64,000 nucleotides of DNA, taken from positions 87,838,004 through 87,902,003 of the forward strand of contig NC_091015.1 in NCBI RefSeq assembly GCF_041296385.1. The letters run 5' to 3'. Positions within the stretch are counted from its first letter, which is position 1; each line of letters starts with the position of its first letter. This stretch comes from Aphelocoma coerulescens (lineage: Eukaryota; Chordata; Aves; Passeriformes; Corvidae). The notes beneath the pieces were generated by a model, which was not told where the DNA came from, did not search any database, and saw nothing but the letters and a program-made list of their open reading frames with translations. Shown here in pieces: positions 52,621 through 61,100 of this stretch. The position numbers and the translations under genes are program-made.

Positions 52621-55162
52621 AAGAGGTCATGTGTGCTCCTCACAGAATTTTGTTTCTGTATAAAGCATATAGACTTCCTTTGGCTGAAGAAATTCTTATA
52701 CATTTGATAGATGCACAGTGACACAAATTCAATGGGTTCTGCCAACTTACTGCAATGTTCTCATATTTCTGTGAGTGACAAAATCTGTTTTATTTTTATT
52801 AAAGTTCATACTTAAATGCAGTTTAGATACCTCAGCTTTTAGATATATAATGCATTTACAATATATAATTAAGTATGAATTTTAAACGTACATTTGTATC
52901 TTAATTAGTAACCAATAAATAACTTTTTAGCTTTTTGTTTAATAGCTGATACAAAGAGGAATTAAGAGCAGAAGCTACTTGAATACGTCCTACAGATCAT
53001 TTATAGAACTTGAAAGCATATATGCATGTGCCTTTTTGGTTTTTGTTTGGTTTTTTTAAATTGTATTTTGAATGTAATGTATTTATCAGTTTTATAAATA
53101 CAGAAATGCTGGCACATATGTTTAAAAATACTTGTAGTGCTATGAAAACCTGAGACTGCAGATGGCTGAATTTGTGAGTTTTAAGTGGTTTGGATATGAA
53201 TTATAGTACATATGCAAAAGAACTTCAAAGCCACTGGAGACAATGACTGTAAAATAGAGAGTGAAATATAATATAGAGAATGTAATTTACTTTCTGTAAT
53301 ACCAGTTAAAGATGGGGAGGGCCAGAAAACACAGAACATTCGATGAAGACATTGGGCTGGGAGTATAGAAAGATACTTTAGATACAGTAGGCTCTCAATA
53401 GCAAGAGAATTTTATTCATAACTTTTTTTTTTTATTTCTAAATATTTAGAGCTTATTCCAAACCAGCTTAGATCTCCAAACACCATTCTTGTTCAATTTT
53501 ATCAGCTGGAACATTTCTATCTGCACATTTGCGCATATGGTTATTTAATCTCATATATTTTAATCAAAAAAATATTAAATATTTAGATAGAAGAAGGTAC
53601 CTTTCTTAGTTGTAATAGTTGGCTGGAGAAAGAGAGAGAAAATTAGAAAAAATTCTTCCTCTCTTCTCCCCAGATTTATCCTGTGTAAGATATATCATTT
53701 GCATGTTTTTTGTCAAAGTGTGTGAAACAGTAAGCTGTGTCTGGAAATTAAGCAAGGTTCTCTTACAAATATGGTGGGGACATCAGAACTGAGTCTTCTT
53801 TACAGAGCATGATCTGCTGCATACTGTACTCATTTGAGCATAACATACCACCGCTTGACAGGGTGCCTTGCCTGTGCTCCTCCGCGTGCCACATTATCTT
53901 TTCCTGCTTGCTGAGCCCAGTCATGTGCTACCTTGCTGAAGCTTCACCTTGACATTTGCCAAAATGCTGTGTTTCAGGTCACTGTGCAGCTGTTCTCTTC
54001 CTCATGTACAGATATCCTCCCTTGCTGCCTGCAGCACCTGCATACTGCTGGGCCTGAGCTGCTAATCTCCCCTTGCTGTTACAGGATTTGATTTCCTGTA
54101 GGTCCCTGCCGAGGTGTTGCGTTTTCACGGAGGTCTTCTCAGTCTGCTCTGGGAGTGGTGTGCCCAAGACATGGTGTTCAGGCTTGCAGTTGCTTCACAA
54201 TTTTAATTTCAGTTGTACTGCTTCTGTCCCTCTCTGTGAACGATACTGTATGTCTTTGGTACTGCCCTGTAATTGTTTTGTTGTCTCTCTGTGCTACAAC
54301 ACCCATCAAAAATAATACAGCACAACAAGCAGTCCTAAGCCTGCTTACAGGTAACTGGCAAGATCAGTCCAACCTCATGTAAGTCTGTTTCACTTAGGAT
54401 AAATACAGGGAATAGAATAGAATATTTATTCCTGGGAGACACCCCTTAGAAAGATGTAGAGCAGAACTAAGTTGCTGTACTGCCACATGAATTAGTACGG
54501 TGGCAGCAGGCCCCACTCATTCGTCGAATGTCCATGAAAATTTTGGATTACAAAGAGGCTCCAAGGGGCTGAGATTGGGCCAAAAAGCACTGTGCAAATG
54601 GAAATCCTGTGAAATTGAAAGTCAATGAAGAATGTTTACTTACAAGATCTGATGGGACTTCCTCCAACTTATAAATGTGGCAGTTATAGGACACGTTACT
54701 ATTTCTCTTATTGTATGCTTCACTGATTAAATGTTAATATTTCCAGAAGCTGGTCATTTGATATGATGAAAGGTATAACTCTGAGGATAATTTGCGTCTT
54801 CCATTCTAAGCTTTACTATAACCTGTGGCTTTGACTGAAACTTTTCTATATTGTCTGATTAACTTTTCTCTTTAATGCTGCAAATTGCTAAGCAACCTTA
54901 TTTTTCTTCTGTTGTGCACTTTCAGCTTTCTGCACAGACAGCATCTGTGATTACTTACAGAGGAGCATAGTGTGGTTAAGCTTGTGTCAATAAAACGAGC
55001 AGATACCACTCTCTTGTGGTGTGTCCTGATGTGACTGCTCCTTCAGGTGAGCAAGCACTATTAGTAGTAAGGGTTTGTCTAGAAAAGGCCTGCTCGGGAA
55101 ATATAATATGTAGGACATAGTGTGGATCATGTCTCAGGCCTCTTGAGAGAGGGGCTAGCATG
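52621..55162. other. No gene recognised
   Basis: This is mostly AT-rich. The interval 53860-54380 is GC-richer and less repetitive, but no family or exon could be recognised in it. Confidence 0.45.
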
Positions 55163-55167
55163 GTGAG
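55163..55167. repeat. Target-site duplication GTGAG (left)
   Basis: These five bases are repeated exactly at 61612-61616 and mark the integration site of the provirus. Confidence 0.9.
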
Positions 55168-55716
55168 TGTGCTAGTTTGGAAACAAACCAGTGAGAGGCA
55201 CCAAGTCAGAATAACAATTTAATGGAAATTAAAGAAAAGGAAAAGAAAGTAAAAGAAAACACTGACAGAGTCAAGATACAACCTGAGTCCCTGTTAGGCA
55301 GGGTAGTGGTAGCAGTCTGGTGGAATGGTGGCTGCAATCCTCTGAAGTGGTGATCCTGTAGTAGAAGGGGTCTGCTCTTCCTCAGAAAATCCAGCGGTGG
55401 CTGTGTAGCTCCTGTCCTCTGGAAATCCAGTGGAGTCCCTTTGATGCTCAGAGTCCCAGTTATATCCATGATGGGATGCTTGGTTCCTCCCTCTGGGTGG
55501 AGCATCTCACAATGGGGTAATGAGTCATGAGGCCAGGTGTTGATTAGGCTCGTTAACAGAAGATAGTCCAGAGGGAGTTATCTCTGAGTCATGCAGCAGG
55601 ACAATGATGGGCCATTAACAGAAAGATAGTCTGGGGGGAGGAGGCAAGGAGACACTGCCCCACCTGATTTCAACAGCTCATGAGGATGGTAATAGAATAC
55701 ACCTCAACCCAGGACA
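55168..55716 (-). repeat. 3' LTR (549 bp)
   Basis: Read on the minus strand it starts TGTCCTGGG and ends CTAGCACA. It is identical, on my base-by-base reading, to the LTR at 61063-61611. It carries the same ATATAA and ATTAAA signals and two TGAGTCA sites (55521-55527 and 55585-55591). Confidence 0.95.
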
Positions 55717-55743
55717 TTATCCACCCCTTATTCTATTACCATC
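55685..55743. repeat. 15-bp perfect inverted repeat across the 3' U3 junction
   Basis: GATGGTAATAGAATA at 55685-55699, inside the LTR, is the exact reverse complement of 55729-55743, in the internal sequence just before the purine tract. The 29-nt loop contains the purine tract and the LTR terminus. A stem could therefore present the plus-strand priming site and the future U3 end in a loop of the RNA. The 5' LTR has only one arm. Confidence 0.8.
55717..55733 (-). promoter_or_regulatory. Polypurine-tract-like sequence before the 3' LTR
   Basis: The minus strand reads GAATAAGGGGTGGATAA immediately before the 3' LTR's TGTCC. It is purine-rich with three interrupting T residues. The position is right for the plus-strand primer, but the tract is poorer than most. 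Confidence 0.6.
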
Positions 55744-55790
55744 TACATCATCCCAAATCAATACCTTCTTAAACTCTAAATACACATACA

Positions 55791-55808
55791 TATATATATA
55801 TATATATA
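55791..55808. repeat. (TA)n microsatellite in the provirus
   Basis: About nine TA units lie between the pol stop and the polypurine tract. This fills most of the short space where env would be expected. Confidence 0.9.
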
Positions 55809-55818
55809 CAATGAAACC

Positions 55819-58800
55819 CTACACACCGTTCTCACCTAAGATTAGGTCTCCCTGTGGTACACAACGGGTTTCCCCATCTTTTTGCATTACCCACCAAGTG
55901 CAACCAGGTCCTTGAGCAAAGACAATCCCACGGATGGGTTTGCCTTTGCCTGAGGTAGGATTAATCCAAACAGTCTTTCCTAAAATACCTCTCAGGTGTA
56001 CCACAGGGACTCTATCTCCATCCACTGTGTGCAAGGGTTCAGACTCGGCAGGACCAGCTCGATTGATGGACCCTCGGGTATTGACCATCCAGGTAGCCTT
56101 CGCTAAGTTCGCTTCCCAATTTTTGAAGGTTCCCCCACCAAGTGCCTTTAGGGTGGTTTTAAGTAGTCCATTGCAGCGTTCAACTTTTCCGGCAGCTGGT
56201 GCATGATAAGGAATATGATATATCCATTCGATACCGTGTTCTCTGGCCCAGGTGTTGATGAGGCTGTTCTTAAAATGAGTCCCGTTGTCTGACTCGATCC
56301 TGTCGGGGGTGCCATGTCTCCACAGGACTTGCTTTTCCAGGCCCAAGATGGTGTTCCGGGCTGTAGCATGAGGCACAGGGTAGGTCTCCAGCCATCCAGT
56401 GGTTGCTTCAACCATGGTCAACACGTAGCGCTTGCCTTGGCGAGTTTGGGGAAGGGTGATGTAATCAACTTGCCAGGCTTCCCCATACCTGTACTTTGAC
56501 CATCGTCCGCCGTACCACAGAGGCTTCACCCGCTTGGCCTGTTTGATTGCAGCACAGGTCTCACAGCTGTGGATGACCTGTGAGATGCTGTCCATGGTAA
56601 GGTCCACCCCTCGGTCACGGGCCCATTGGTATGTTGCATCTCTCCCCTGGTGACCAGAGGCATCATGGGCCCAACGAGCTAGGAATAGTTCTCCCTTGTG
56701 CTGCCAGTCCAGATCCACCTGTGATACTTTCACCTTGGCAGCTCGGTCCACCTGCTCGTTGTTGCGATGTTCTTCATTAGCCCGACTCTTGGGTACGTGC
56801 GCATCCACGTGTCGAACCTTCACGGTCAGCTTCTCTACTCGGGCGGCGATGTCCTGCCAAATCTCAGCGGCCCAGATGGGTTTCCCTCTGCGCTGCCAGT
56901 TGGCTTTTCTCCAGCGAACCAGCCATCCCCACAGAGCATTAGCTACCATCCACGAGTCGGTGTAGAGATAGAGCCTCGGCCACTTCTCTCGTTCAGCAAT
57001 ATCCAAAGCCAGCTGGACGGCTTTAAGCTCTGCAACCTGACTCGATCCACCTTGTCCCTCGGTAGCTTGTGCAACTTGCCGTGTGGGGCTCCATACTGCA
57101 GCTTTCCACTTCCTGTTAGTGCCTACAATTCGGCAGGAACCATCAGTGAAGAGGGCATAACGTCTTTCAGTCTCCGGTAGCTCATTATATGGTGGGGCTT
57201 CCTCAGCACGAGTCACTTGCTCTTCCTCTTCTTCAGAAGATAATCCAAAAGTCTCACCTTCAGGCCAGTTTGTTATAATTTCCAGAATCCCAGGGCGATT
57301 CGGGTTTCCAATACGGGCACGCTGTGTGATGAGAGCAATCCATTTGCTCCATGTGGTGTCGGTGGCATGATGCGTGGCAGGAACCTTTCCCTTGAACATC
57401 CACCCCAGCACTGGTAGTCGGGGTGCCAGGAGGAGTTGTGCCTCTGTGCCGATTACCTCTGAGGCAGCTTGGACTCCTTCATAGGCGGCCAAGATTTCCT
57501 TCTCTGTGGGAGTGTAGTTAGCTTCAGATCCTCTGTAGCTTCGGCTCCAGAATCCCAGTGGTCGGCCCCGAGTCTCACCAGGCACCTTCTGCCAGAGGCT
57601 CCAGGACAGACCATGGCTCCCGGCTGCAGAGTAGAGCACGTTCTTCACCTCTGGTCCTGTCCTGACTGGGCCAAGGGCTACCGCATGAGCGATTTCCTGT
57701 TTGATCTGGGCGAAGGCTTGCTGCTGTTCAGGGCCCCAGTGGAAATCGTTCTTCTTGCGGGTAACCAGGTAGAGAGGGCTCACAATCTGGCTGTACTCAG
57801 GAATGTGCATTCTCCAAAAACCTATGGCGCCTAGGAAAGCTTGTGTTTCCTTCTTGCTGGTCGGTGGAGACATCGCAGTGATCTTGTTGACAACCTCGGT
57901 GGGAATCTGACGTCGTCCATCTTGCCACTTTACTCCCAGGAACTGGATCTCTTGGGCAGGTCCCTTGACTTTGCTCCTTTTGATGGCAAAGCCAGCTTCC
58001 AGGAGAATCTGGATGATTTTCTCTCCTTTCTCAAATACTTCCTTTGCTGTGTTTCCCCACACGATGATGTCGTCGATGTATTGCAGATGTTCTGGGGCCT
58101 CACCCTTTTCCAGTGCAGTCTGGATCAGTCCATGGCAAATGGTGGGACTGTGCTTCCACCCCTGGGGCAGTCGGTTCCAGGTGTATTGCACACCCCTCCA
58201 AGTGAAAGCAAACTGGGGCCTGCATTCTGCTGCCAAAGGAATGGAGAAGAAGGCGTTGGCAATGTCAATAGTGGAGTACCACTTCGCTGCTTTGGACTCC
58301 AGCTCGTACTGAAGTTCCAACATGTCCGGCACAGCAGCGCTCAATGGTGGTGTGACTTCATTCAGGCCACGGTAATCCACTGTCAGTCTCCATTCCCCGT
58401 TGGACTTACGCACTGGCCATATAGGGCTGTTGAAGGGTGAATGGGCCTTGCTGACCACCCCTTGGCTCTCCAGTTTACGAATCATCTCATGGACGGGAAC
58501 CACAGAGTCTCTGTCTGTGCGGTATTGCCGACGGTGTACTGTTGCTGTGGCGATTGGTACCTGTTGTTCTTCAACTCTTAGCAGTCCCACGGCAGACGGG
58601 TCATCTGAGAGGCCAGGCAATGTACTCAGTTGTCTGATATCTTCTGTCTCCACAGCAGCTATCCCAAAAGCCCAACGATGTCCTTTTGGGTCCTTGAAAT
58701 ATCCATTTCTGAGATAGTCTATGCCGAGAATGCACGGGGCCTCCGGGCCAGTCACGATGGGGTGTTTCTGCCACTCATTCCCAGTTAAACTCACTTCAGC

Positions 58801-59013
58801 TTCCAGTACAGTCAGCTGCTGGGATCCTCCTGTCACCCCACAAATGGAAATGGGTTCTGCTCCCACATACCTTGATGGCATCAGAGTACATTGAGCGCCT
58901 GTGTCAACCAAAGCCGTGTATTTTTGTGGGTCAGCTGTGCCAGGCCATCGGACCCACACAGTCCAAAAGACCCGATTATCCCTTTCCTCTACCTGGCTAG
59001 AGGCAGGGCCCCT
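55819..59013 (-). CDS. Pol: protease, reverse transcriptase, RNase H, integrase
   Basis: This is an open frame of 1064 codons directly following the gag TAG in the same frame, ending at TAG 55821-55819. Positions are counted from the codon after that TAG. An aspartic protease has D-T-G-A at 37-40 and ILGID at 95-99. Reverse transcriptase has its first catalytic Asp at 250, LPQG at 282-285 and YIDD at 312-315. RNase H has D624, E662, D686 and D756. Integrase has the zinc site H783, H788, C817, C820 and the D850, D909, E945 triad with 35 residues between the last two, then a C-terminal beta domain ending GENGV. All catalytic residues are present. Mammalian ERVL Pol usually carries a dUTPase after integrase, and none is seen here. 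The product reverse-transcribes and integrates the element's RNA and is presumably made only as Gag-Pol by readthrough, since no suitable ATG opens this frame. Confidence 0.95.
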   Translation of the reverse strand, partial: RGPASSQVEERDNRVFWTVWVRWPGTADPQKYTALVDTGAQCTLMPSRYVGAEPISICGVTGGSQQLTVLEAEVSLTGNEWQKHPIVTGPEAPCILGIDYLRNGYFKDPKGHRWAFGIAAVETEDIRQLSTLPGLSDDPSAVGLLRVEEQQVPIATATVHRRQYRTDRDSVVPVHEMIRKLESQGVVSKAHSPFNSPIWPVRKSNGEWRLTVDYRGLNEVTPPLSAAVPDMLELQYELESKAAKWYSTIDIANAFFSIPLAAECRPQFAFTWRGVQYTWNRLPQGWKHSPTICHGLIQTALEKGEAPEHLQYIDDIIVWGNTAKEVFEKGEKIIQILLEAGFAIKRSKVKGPAQEIQFLGVKWQDGRRQIPTEVVNKITAMSPPTSKKETQAFLGAIGFWRMHIPEYSQIVSPLYLVTRKKNDFHWGPEQQQAFAQIKQEIAHAVALGPVRTGPEVKNVLYSAAGSHGLSWSLWQKVPGETRGRPLGFWSRSYRGSEANYTPTEKEILAAYEGVQAASEVIGTEAQLLLAPRLPVLGWMFKGKVPATHHATDTTWSKWIALITQRARIGNPNRPGILEIITNWPEGETFGLSSEEEEEQVTRAEEAPPYNELPETERRYALFTDGSCRIVGTNRKWKAAVWSPTRQVAQATEGQGGSSQVAELKAVQLALDIAEREKWPRLYLYTDSWMVANALWGWLVRWRKANWQRRGKPIWAAEIWQDIAARVEKLTVKVRHVDAHVPKSRANEEHRNNEQVDRAAKVKVSQVDLDWQHKGELFLARWAHDASGHQGRDATYQWARDRGVDLTMDSISQVIHSCETCAAIKQAKRVKPLWYGGRWSKYRYGEAWQVDYITLPQTRQGKRYVLTMVEATTGWLETYPVPHATARNTILGLEKQVLWRHGTPDRIESDNGTHFKNSLINTWAREHGIEWIYHIPYHAPAAGKVERCNGLLKTTLKALGGGTFKNWEANLAKATWMVNTRGSINRAGPAESEPLHTVDGDRVPVVHLRGILGKTVWINPTSGKGKPIRGIVFAQGPGCTWWVMQKDGETRCVPQGDLILGENGV

Positions 59014-59016
59014 CTA
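58998..59016 (-). promoter_or_regulatory. Gag stop with overlapping hairpin (possible readthrough site)
   Basis: The gag stop codon TAG (59016-59014) is also the first three bases of a perfect inverted repeat. The 6-base arms TAGAGG and CCTCTA are separated by the 7-base loop GGCCCTG. The frame continues open into pol without a shift. Single-TAG readthrough is the known gammaretroviral way to make Gag-Pol. There the stimulating pseudoknot lies a few bases downstream of the stop, so a hairpin that includes the stop would be different. Function is inferred. Confidence 0.5.
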
Positions 59017-60981
59017 TTCCTGGTTCTGGTGCATGTTGCTCCCTTCCGGTGAGTATGTTCCTGAGGTCCCTTCAAGAGGATCAGTCATACTATCATTCTG
59101 GTATCGTCTGGAGTTCTGTGTGCGAGAGACCGGAGCAATGTTGACTCTAGATGCGCTTCTTGTGGTATTTGTCCCTCTCTTTAGTTCACGTACCCTGGCT
59201 GCTAAGGAGGAGGTGGGTTTTCCATGCCACTTACTCATGTCTTCTCCATGTTCCTGAAGGAAAAACCAGAGATTACCTCGTGGGGTGTATCCTCTCTCCC
59301 TGGTTGGGGGACGCCGGCTCCTAATGGCAGAGACTCTTGTTGGTTCTGGCGAGATCTGGTAAATCTCTTCCTTAAGTTCCTTTTTCAATTTCTGATGGCC
59401 TTCTTCAATCAAACTCCGGACTTGCTCAGCCAAAAGACTTGTTTCCACGGATGAGACATGGGTGCGAAACGGGGCTGTGACGGTGTCCTCGTAAATCCTC
59501 AGTTTGTTCACCAGGACGCCCACCCTGTCCTCGCCTTCCCTCCATTGCAGCGTTGCCAGGTAACGGGAGTATATCTCTGGTCCCAGGCGTGCGAACCTCA
59601 ACCACATCTGTGACGTGCACTGGACACCATCTGGGCTCTTAGGAAATCTTTCGTCTTCTGAGAAAATGATCTCCAGCACAGCCAATTCCCTCAGGCACCG
59701 GATACCTTGTTCCATTGTGCTCCATTTTCCTTGGTGCACCTGGAGGTCTTCTTTACAAAGGTACCTGTCCCTGACACTTGTAAGCAGTCGCCGCCAGAGG
59801 CTGAGAGTTTCTTGGGTTCTCCCGATCCCCTGGTCAATGACCACATCCCAGGACAGAGATCCCAGCTGCCTCGCCTCACTTCCGTCCAGAATGGTGTCAT
59901 TGGCTGCAGCGTCCCAAATGCGGAGCAGCCAGGTCAGGATGGACTCGTTCGTCTGGCGCGTGAATTCCCTCCGCAGGTCACGCAGCTCACCCAGGGATAG
60001 TGACCGAGTGATGATCTCCGGCTCTGCCTCTTCTGCTGGGTGCAAAGGTCCTGCTGCATCCTCGTCAGTCACTATGCGGACTGACTTGCTTTTTGATTTC
60101 TTCTTCTGAACGGGGGCAACTGCAATCGGTTTAGGCTGTTCTGGTTCAGTGACAGTTTGTGTGGAGATGCTTACAGCTCCTTTGGTTTTTTCCTTCTCTG
60201 TGTCAGTCTGGATGGACATGGACGCTGTGGTCTTGTGTCTGGGTTCTTTCTCCTCTGTGTCAGTCTGGATGGACATGGACGCTGTGGTCTTGGGTCTGGG
60301 TTCTTTCTCCTCTGTGTCAGTCTGCGTGGACATGGACGCTGTGGTCTTGGGTCTGGGTTCTTTCTCCTCTGTGTCAGTCTGCGTGGACATGGACGCTGTG
60401 GTCTTGGGTCTGGGTTCTTTCTCCTCTGTGACAGTCTGAGTAGAGATGGATGCTGTCACTTTGCTTTTGGTTCCTTTCTTCTTTGCGACAATCGGTGTAG
60501 ACATTGTGCTTGTTGCTTGGCTCCTTTTTTTCCTCTCATCCTGAGGATGCTGTGCCATAGCTCTGATCCTAAGCATAGTGTACACAGTGCAGGTCATGGA
60601 GAAAAAAGAGAAAAGAACTGCCAAAAAGATTATGCCATCCTTAACATCCACAGGGAACTCAATATTTTCAAAAACTGCTGTGTCCGGTCTGAAAGGCTGG
60701 AAAAAAACATTCTTTAATCCTCCCCCCAGGGGCTGAGTATGATTGTTGAGGCCCCAGATGTAGCAGCCTAAAGTAGGACAGGCAGACAAAGTTGAGTATA
60801 TATTCCGAATTATGTTCATTGTCTCGGAGGTTATCATGCAGTAGGCATAATACACTAATAAAGCAAATTTTATACCATACCCTGGTCTACACAGGAGCAT
60901 TACAATCGGCAGATAGGTCCCCATGTGCGGAAAAATATAGAGAGCTAGGTACAAGACCCATGTAAGCATGTTGAGCACCAT
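59014..60981 (-). CDS. Gag polyprotein with N-terminal membrane module
   Basis: The 655-residue product starts at the first ATG after the LTR (60981, context ACTATGG, strong Kozak), 82 nt from the LTR end; the frame is open further upstream but has no earlier ATG. Residues 1-16, about 24-47 and 117-137 are hydrophobic, with a sequon (N80-H-T) and cysteines between the second and third segments, so this part looks like a three-pass membrane module. Residues about 175-280 are a 19-residue tandem repeat with S-T/I-Q-T at 180, 199, 218, 237, 256 and 273. Residues about 325-515 are capsid-like (LSLGELRDLRREF, TWLLRIWD, LGSLSWDVVI), resembling ERVL-class Gag. Then come a charged helix (about 515-542) and an arginine-rich tail that probably binds RNA. 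There is no CCHC zinc knuckle. It ends at TAG, in frame with pol. The membrane module is unusual for Gag, and its origin is unknown. Confidence 0.8.
   Translation of the reverse strand: MVLNMLTWVLYLALYIFPHMGTYLPIVMLLCRPGYGIKFALLVYYAYCMITSETMNIIRNIYSTLSACPTLGCYIWGLNNHTQPLGGGLKNVFFQPFRPDTAVFENIEFPVDVKDGIIFLAVLFSFFSMTCTVYTMLRIRAMAQHPQDERKKRSQATSTMSTPIVAKKKGTKSKVTASISTQTVTEEKEPRPKTTASMSTQTDTEEKEPRPKTTASMSTQTDTEEKEPRPKTTASMSIQTDTEEKEPRHKTTASMSIQTDTEKEKTKGAVSISTQTVTEPEQPKPIAVAPVQKKKSKSKSVRIVTDEDAAGPLHPAEEAEPEIITRSLSLGELRDLRREFTRQTNESILTWLLRIWDAAANDTILDGSEARQLGSLSWDVVIDQGIGRTQETLSLWRRLLTSVRDRYLCKEDLQVHQGKWSTMEQGIRCLRELAVLEIIFSEDERFPKSPDGVQCTSQMWLRFARLGPEIYSRYLATLQWREGEDRVGVLVNKLRIYEDTVTAPFRTHVSSVETSLLAEQVRSLIEEGHQKLKKELKEEIYQISPEPTRVSAIRSRRPPTRERGYTPRGNLWFFLQEHGEDMSKWHGKPTSSLAARVRELKRGTNTTRSASRVNIAPVSRTQNSRRYQNDSMTDPLEGTSGTYSPEGSNMHQNQE
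60150..60480 (-). repeat. 57-bp minisatellite coding the TQT repeat of Gag
   Basis: Landmark TGTCAGTCTG recurs at 60201, 60258, 60315 and 60372, with a variant at 60429, exactly 57 bp apart; a further diverged unit begins near 60150. Each unit encodes 19 residues, including STQTD or SIQTD and EEKEPRPKT. The central units are nearly identical, which indicates recent expansion or homogenisation that has kept the reading frame. Confidence 0.9.
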
Positions 60982-61039
60982 AGTGAGTAGATGGCTTCTA
61001 CAATACAAAATTGTAATTCTGACTTTTCTCAGCAGCCTA

Positions 61040-61057
61040 GCCCCACGTTGGGCGCCA
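61040..61057 (-). promoter_or_regulatory. Primer-binding site, tRNA-Lys (CUU)
   Basis: On the minus strand TGGCGCCCAACGTGGGGC follows the LTR after five bases (TAATT). It is an 18-of-18 complement of the 3' end of tRNA-Lys-CUU (the Lys1,2 primer type). It fixes the transcription direction and shows that the site is undecayed. Confidence 0.95.
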
Positions 61058-61100
61058 AATTATGTGCTAGTTTGGAAACAAACCAGTGAGAGGCACCAAG

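Noticed and set aside
55717..55818. Remnant env after pol
   Set aside because: There are only about 100 bp, largely a TA repeat and the purine tract, with no coding content.
57469..58717. Plus-strand open frames of 105-199 codons opposite pol
   Set aside because: They are antisense to a fully recognisable Pol with intact catalytic residues, and they show no domain of their own.
60157..60717. Plus-strand open frames across the Gag repeat
   Set aside because: They are antisense shadows of the 57-bp minisatellite, whose period is a multiple of three and keeps several frames open.
60982..61008. Starting gag 9 codons earlier at a TTG
   Set aside because: The frame is open up to a TAA at 61060-61062, but the earlier start would be TTG. 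The first ATG at 60981 has a strong Kozak context and is the natural start in a vertebrate.
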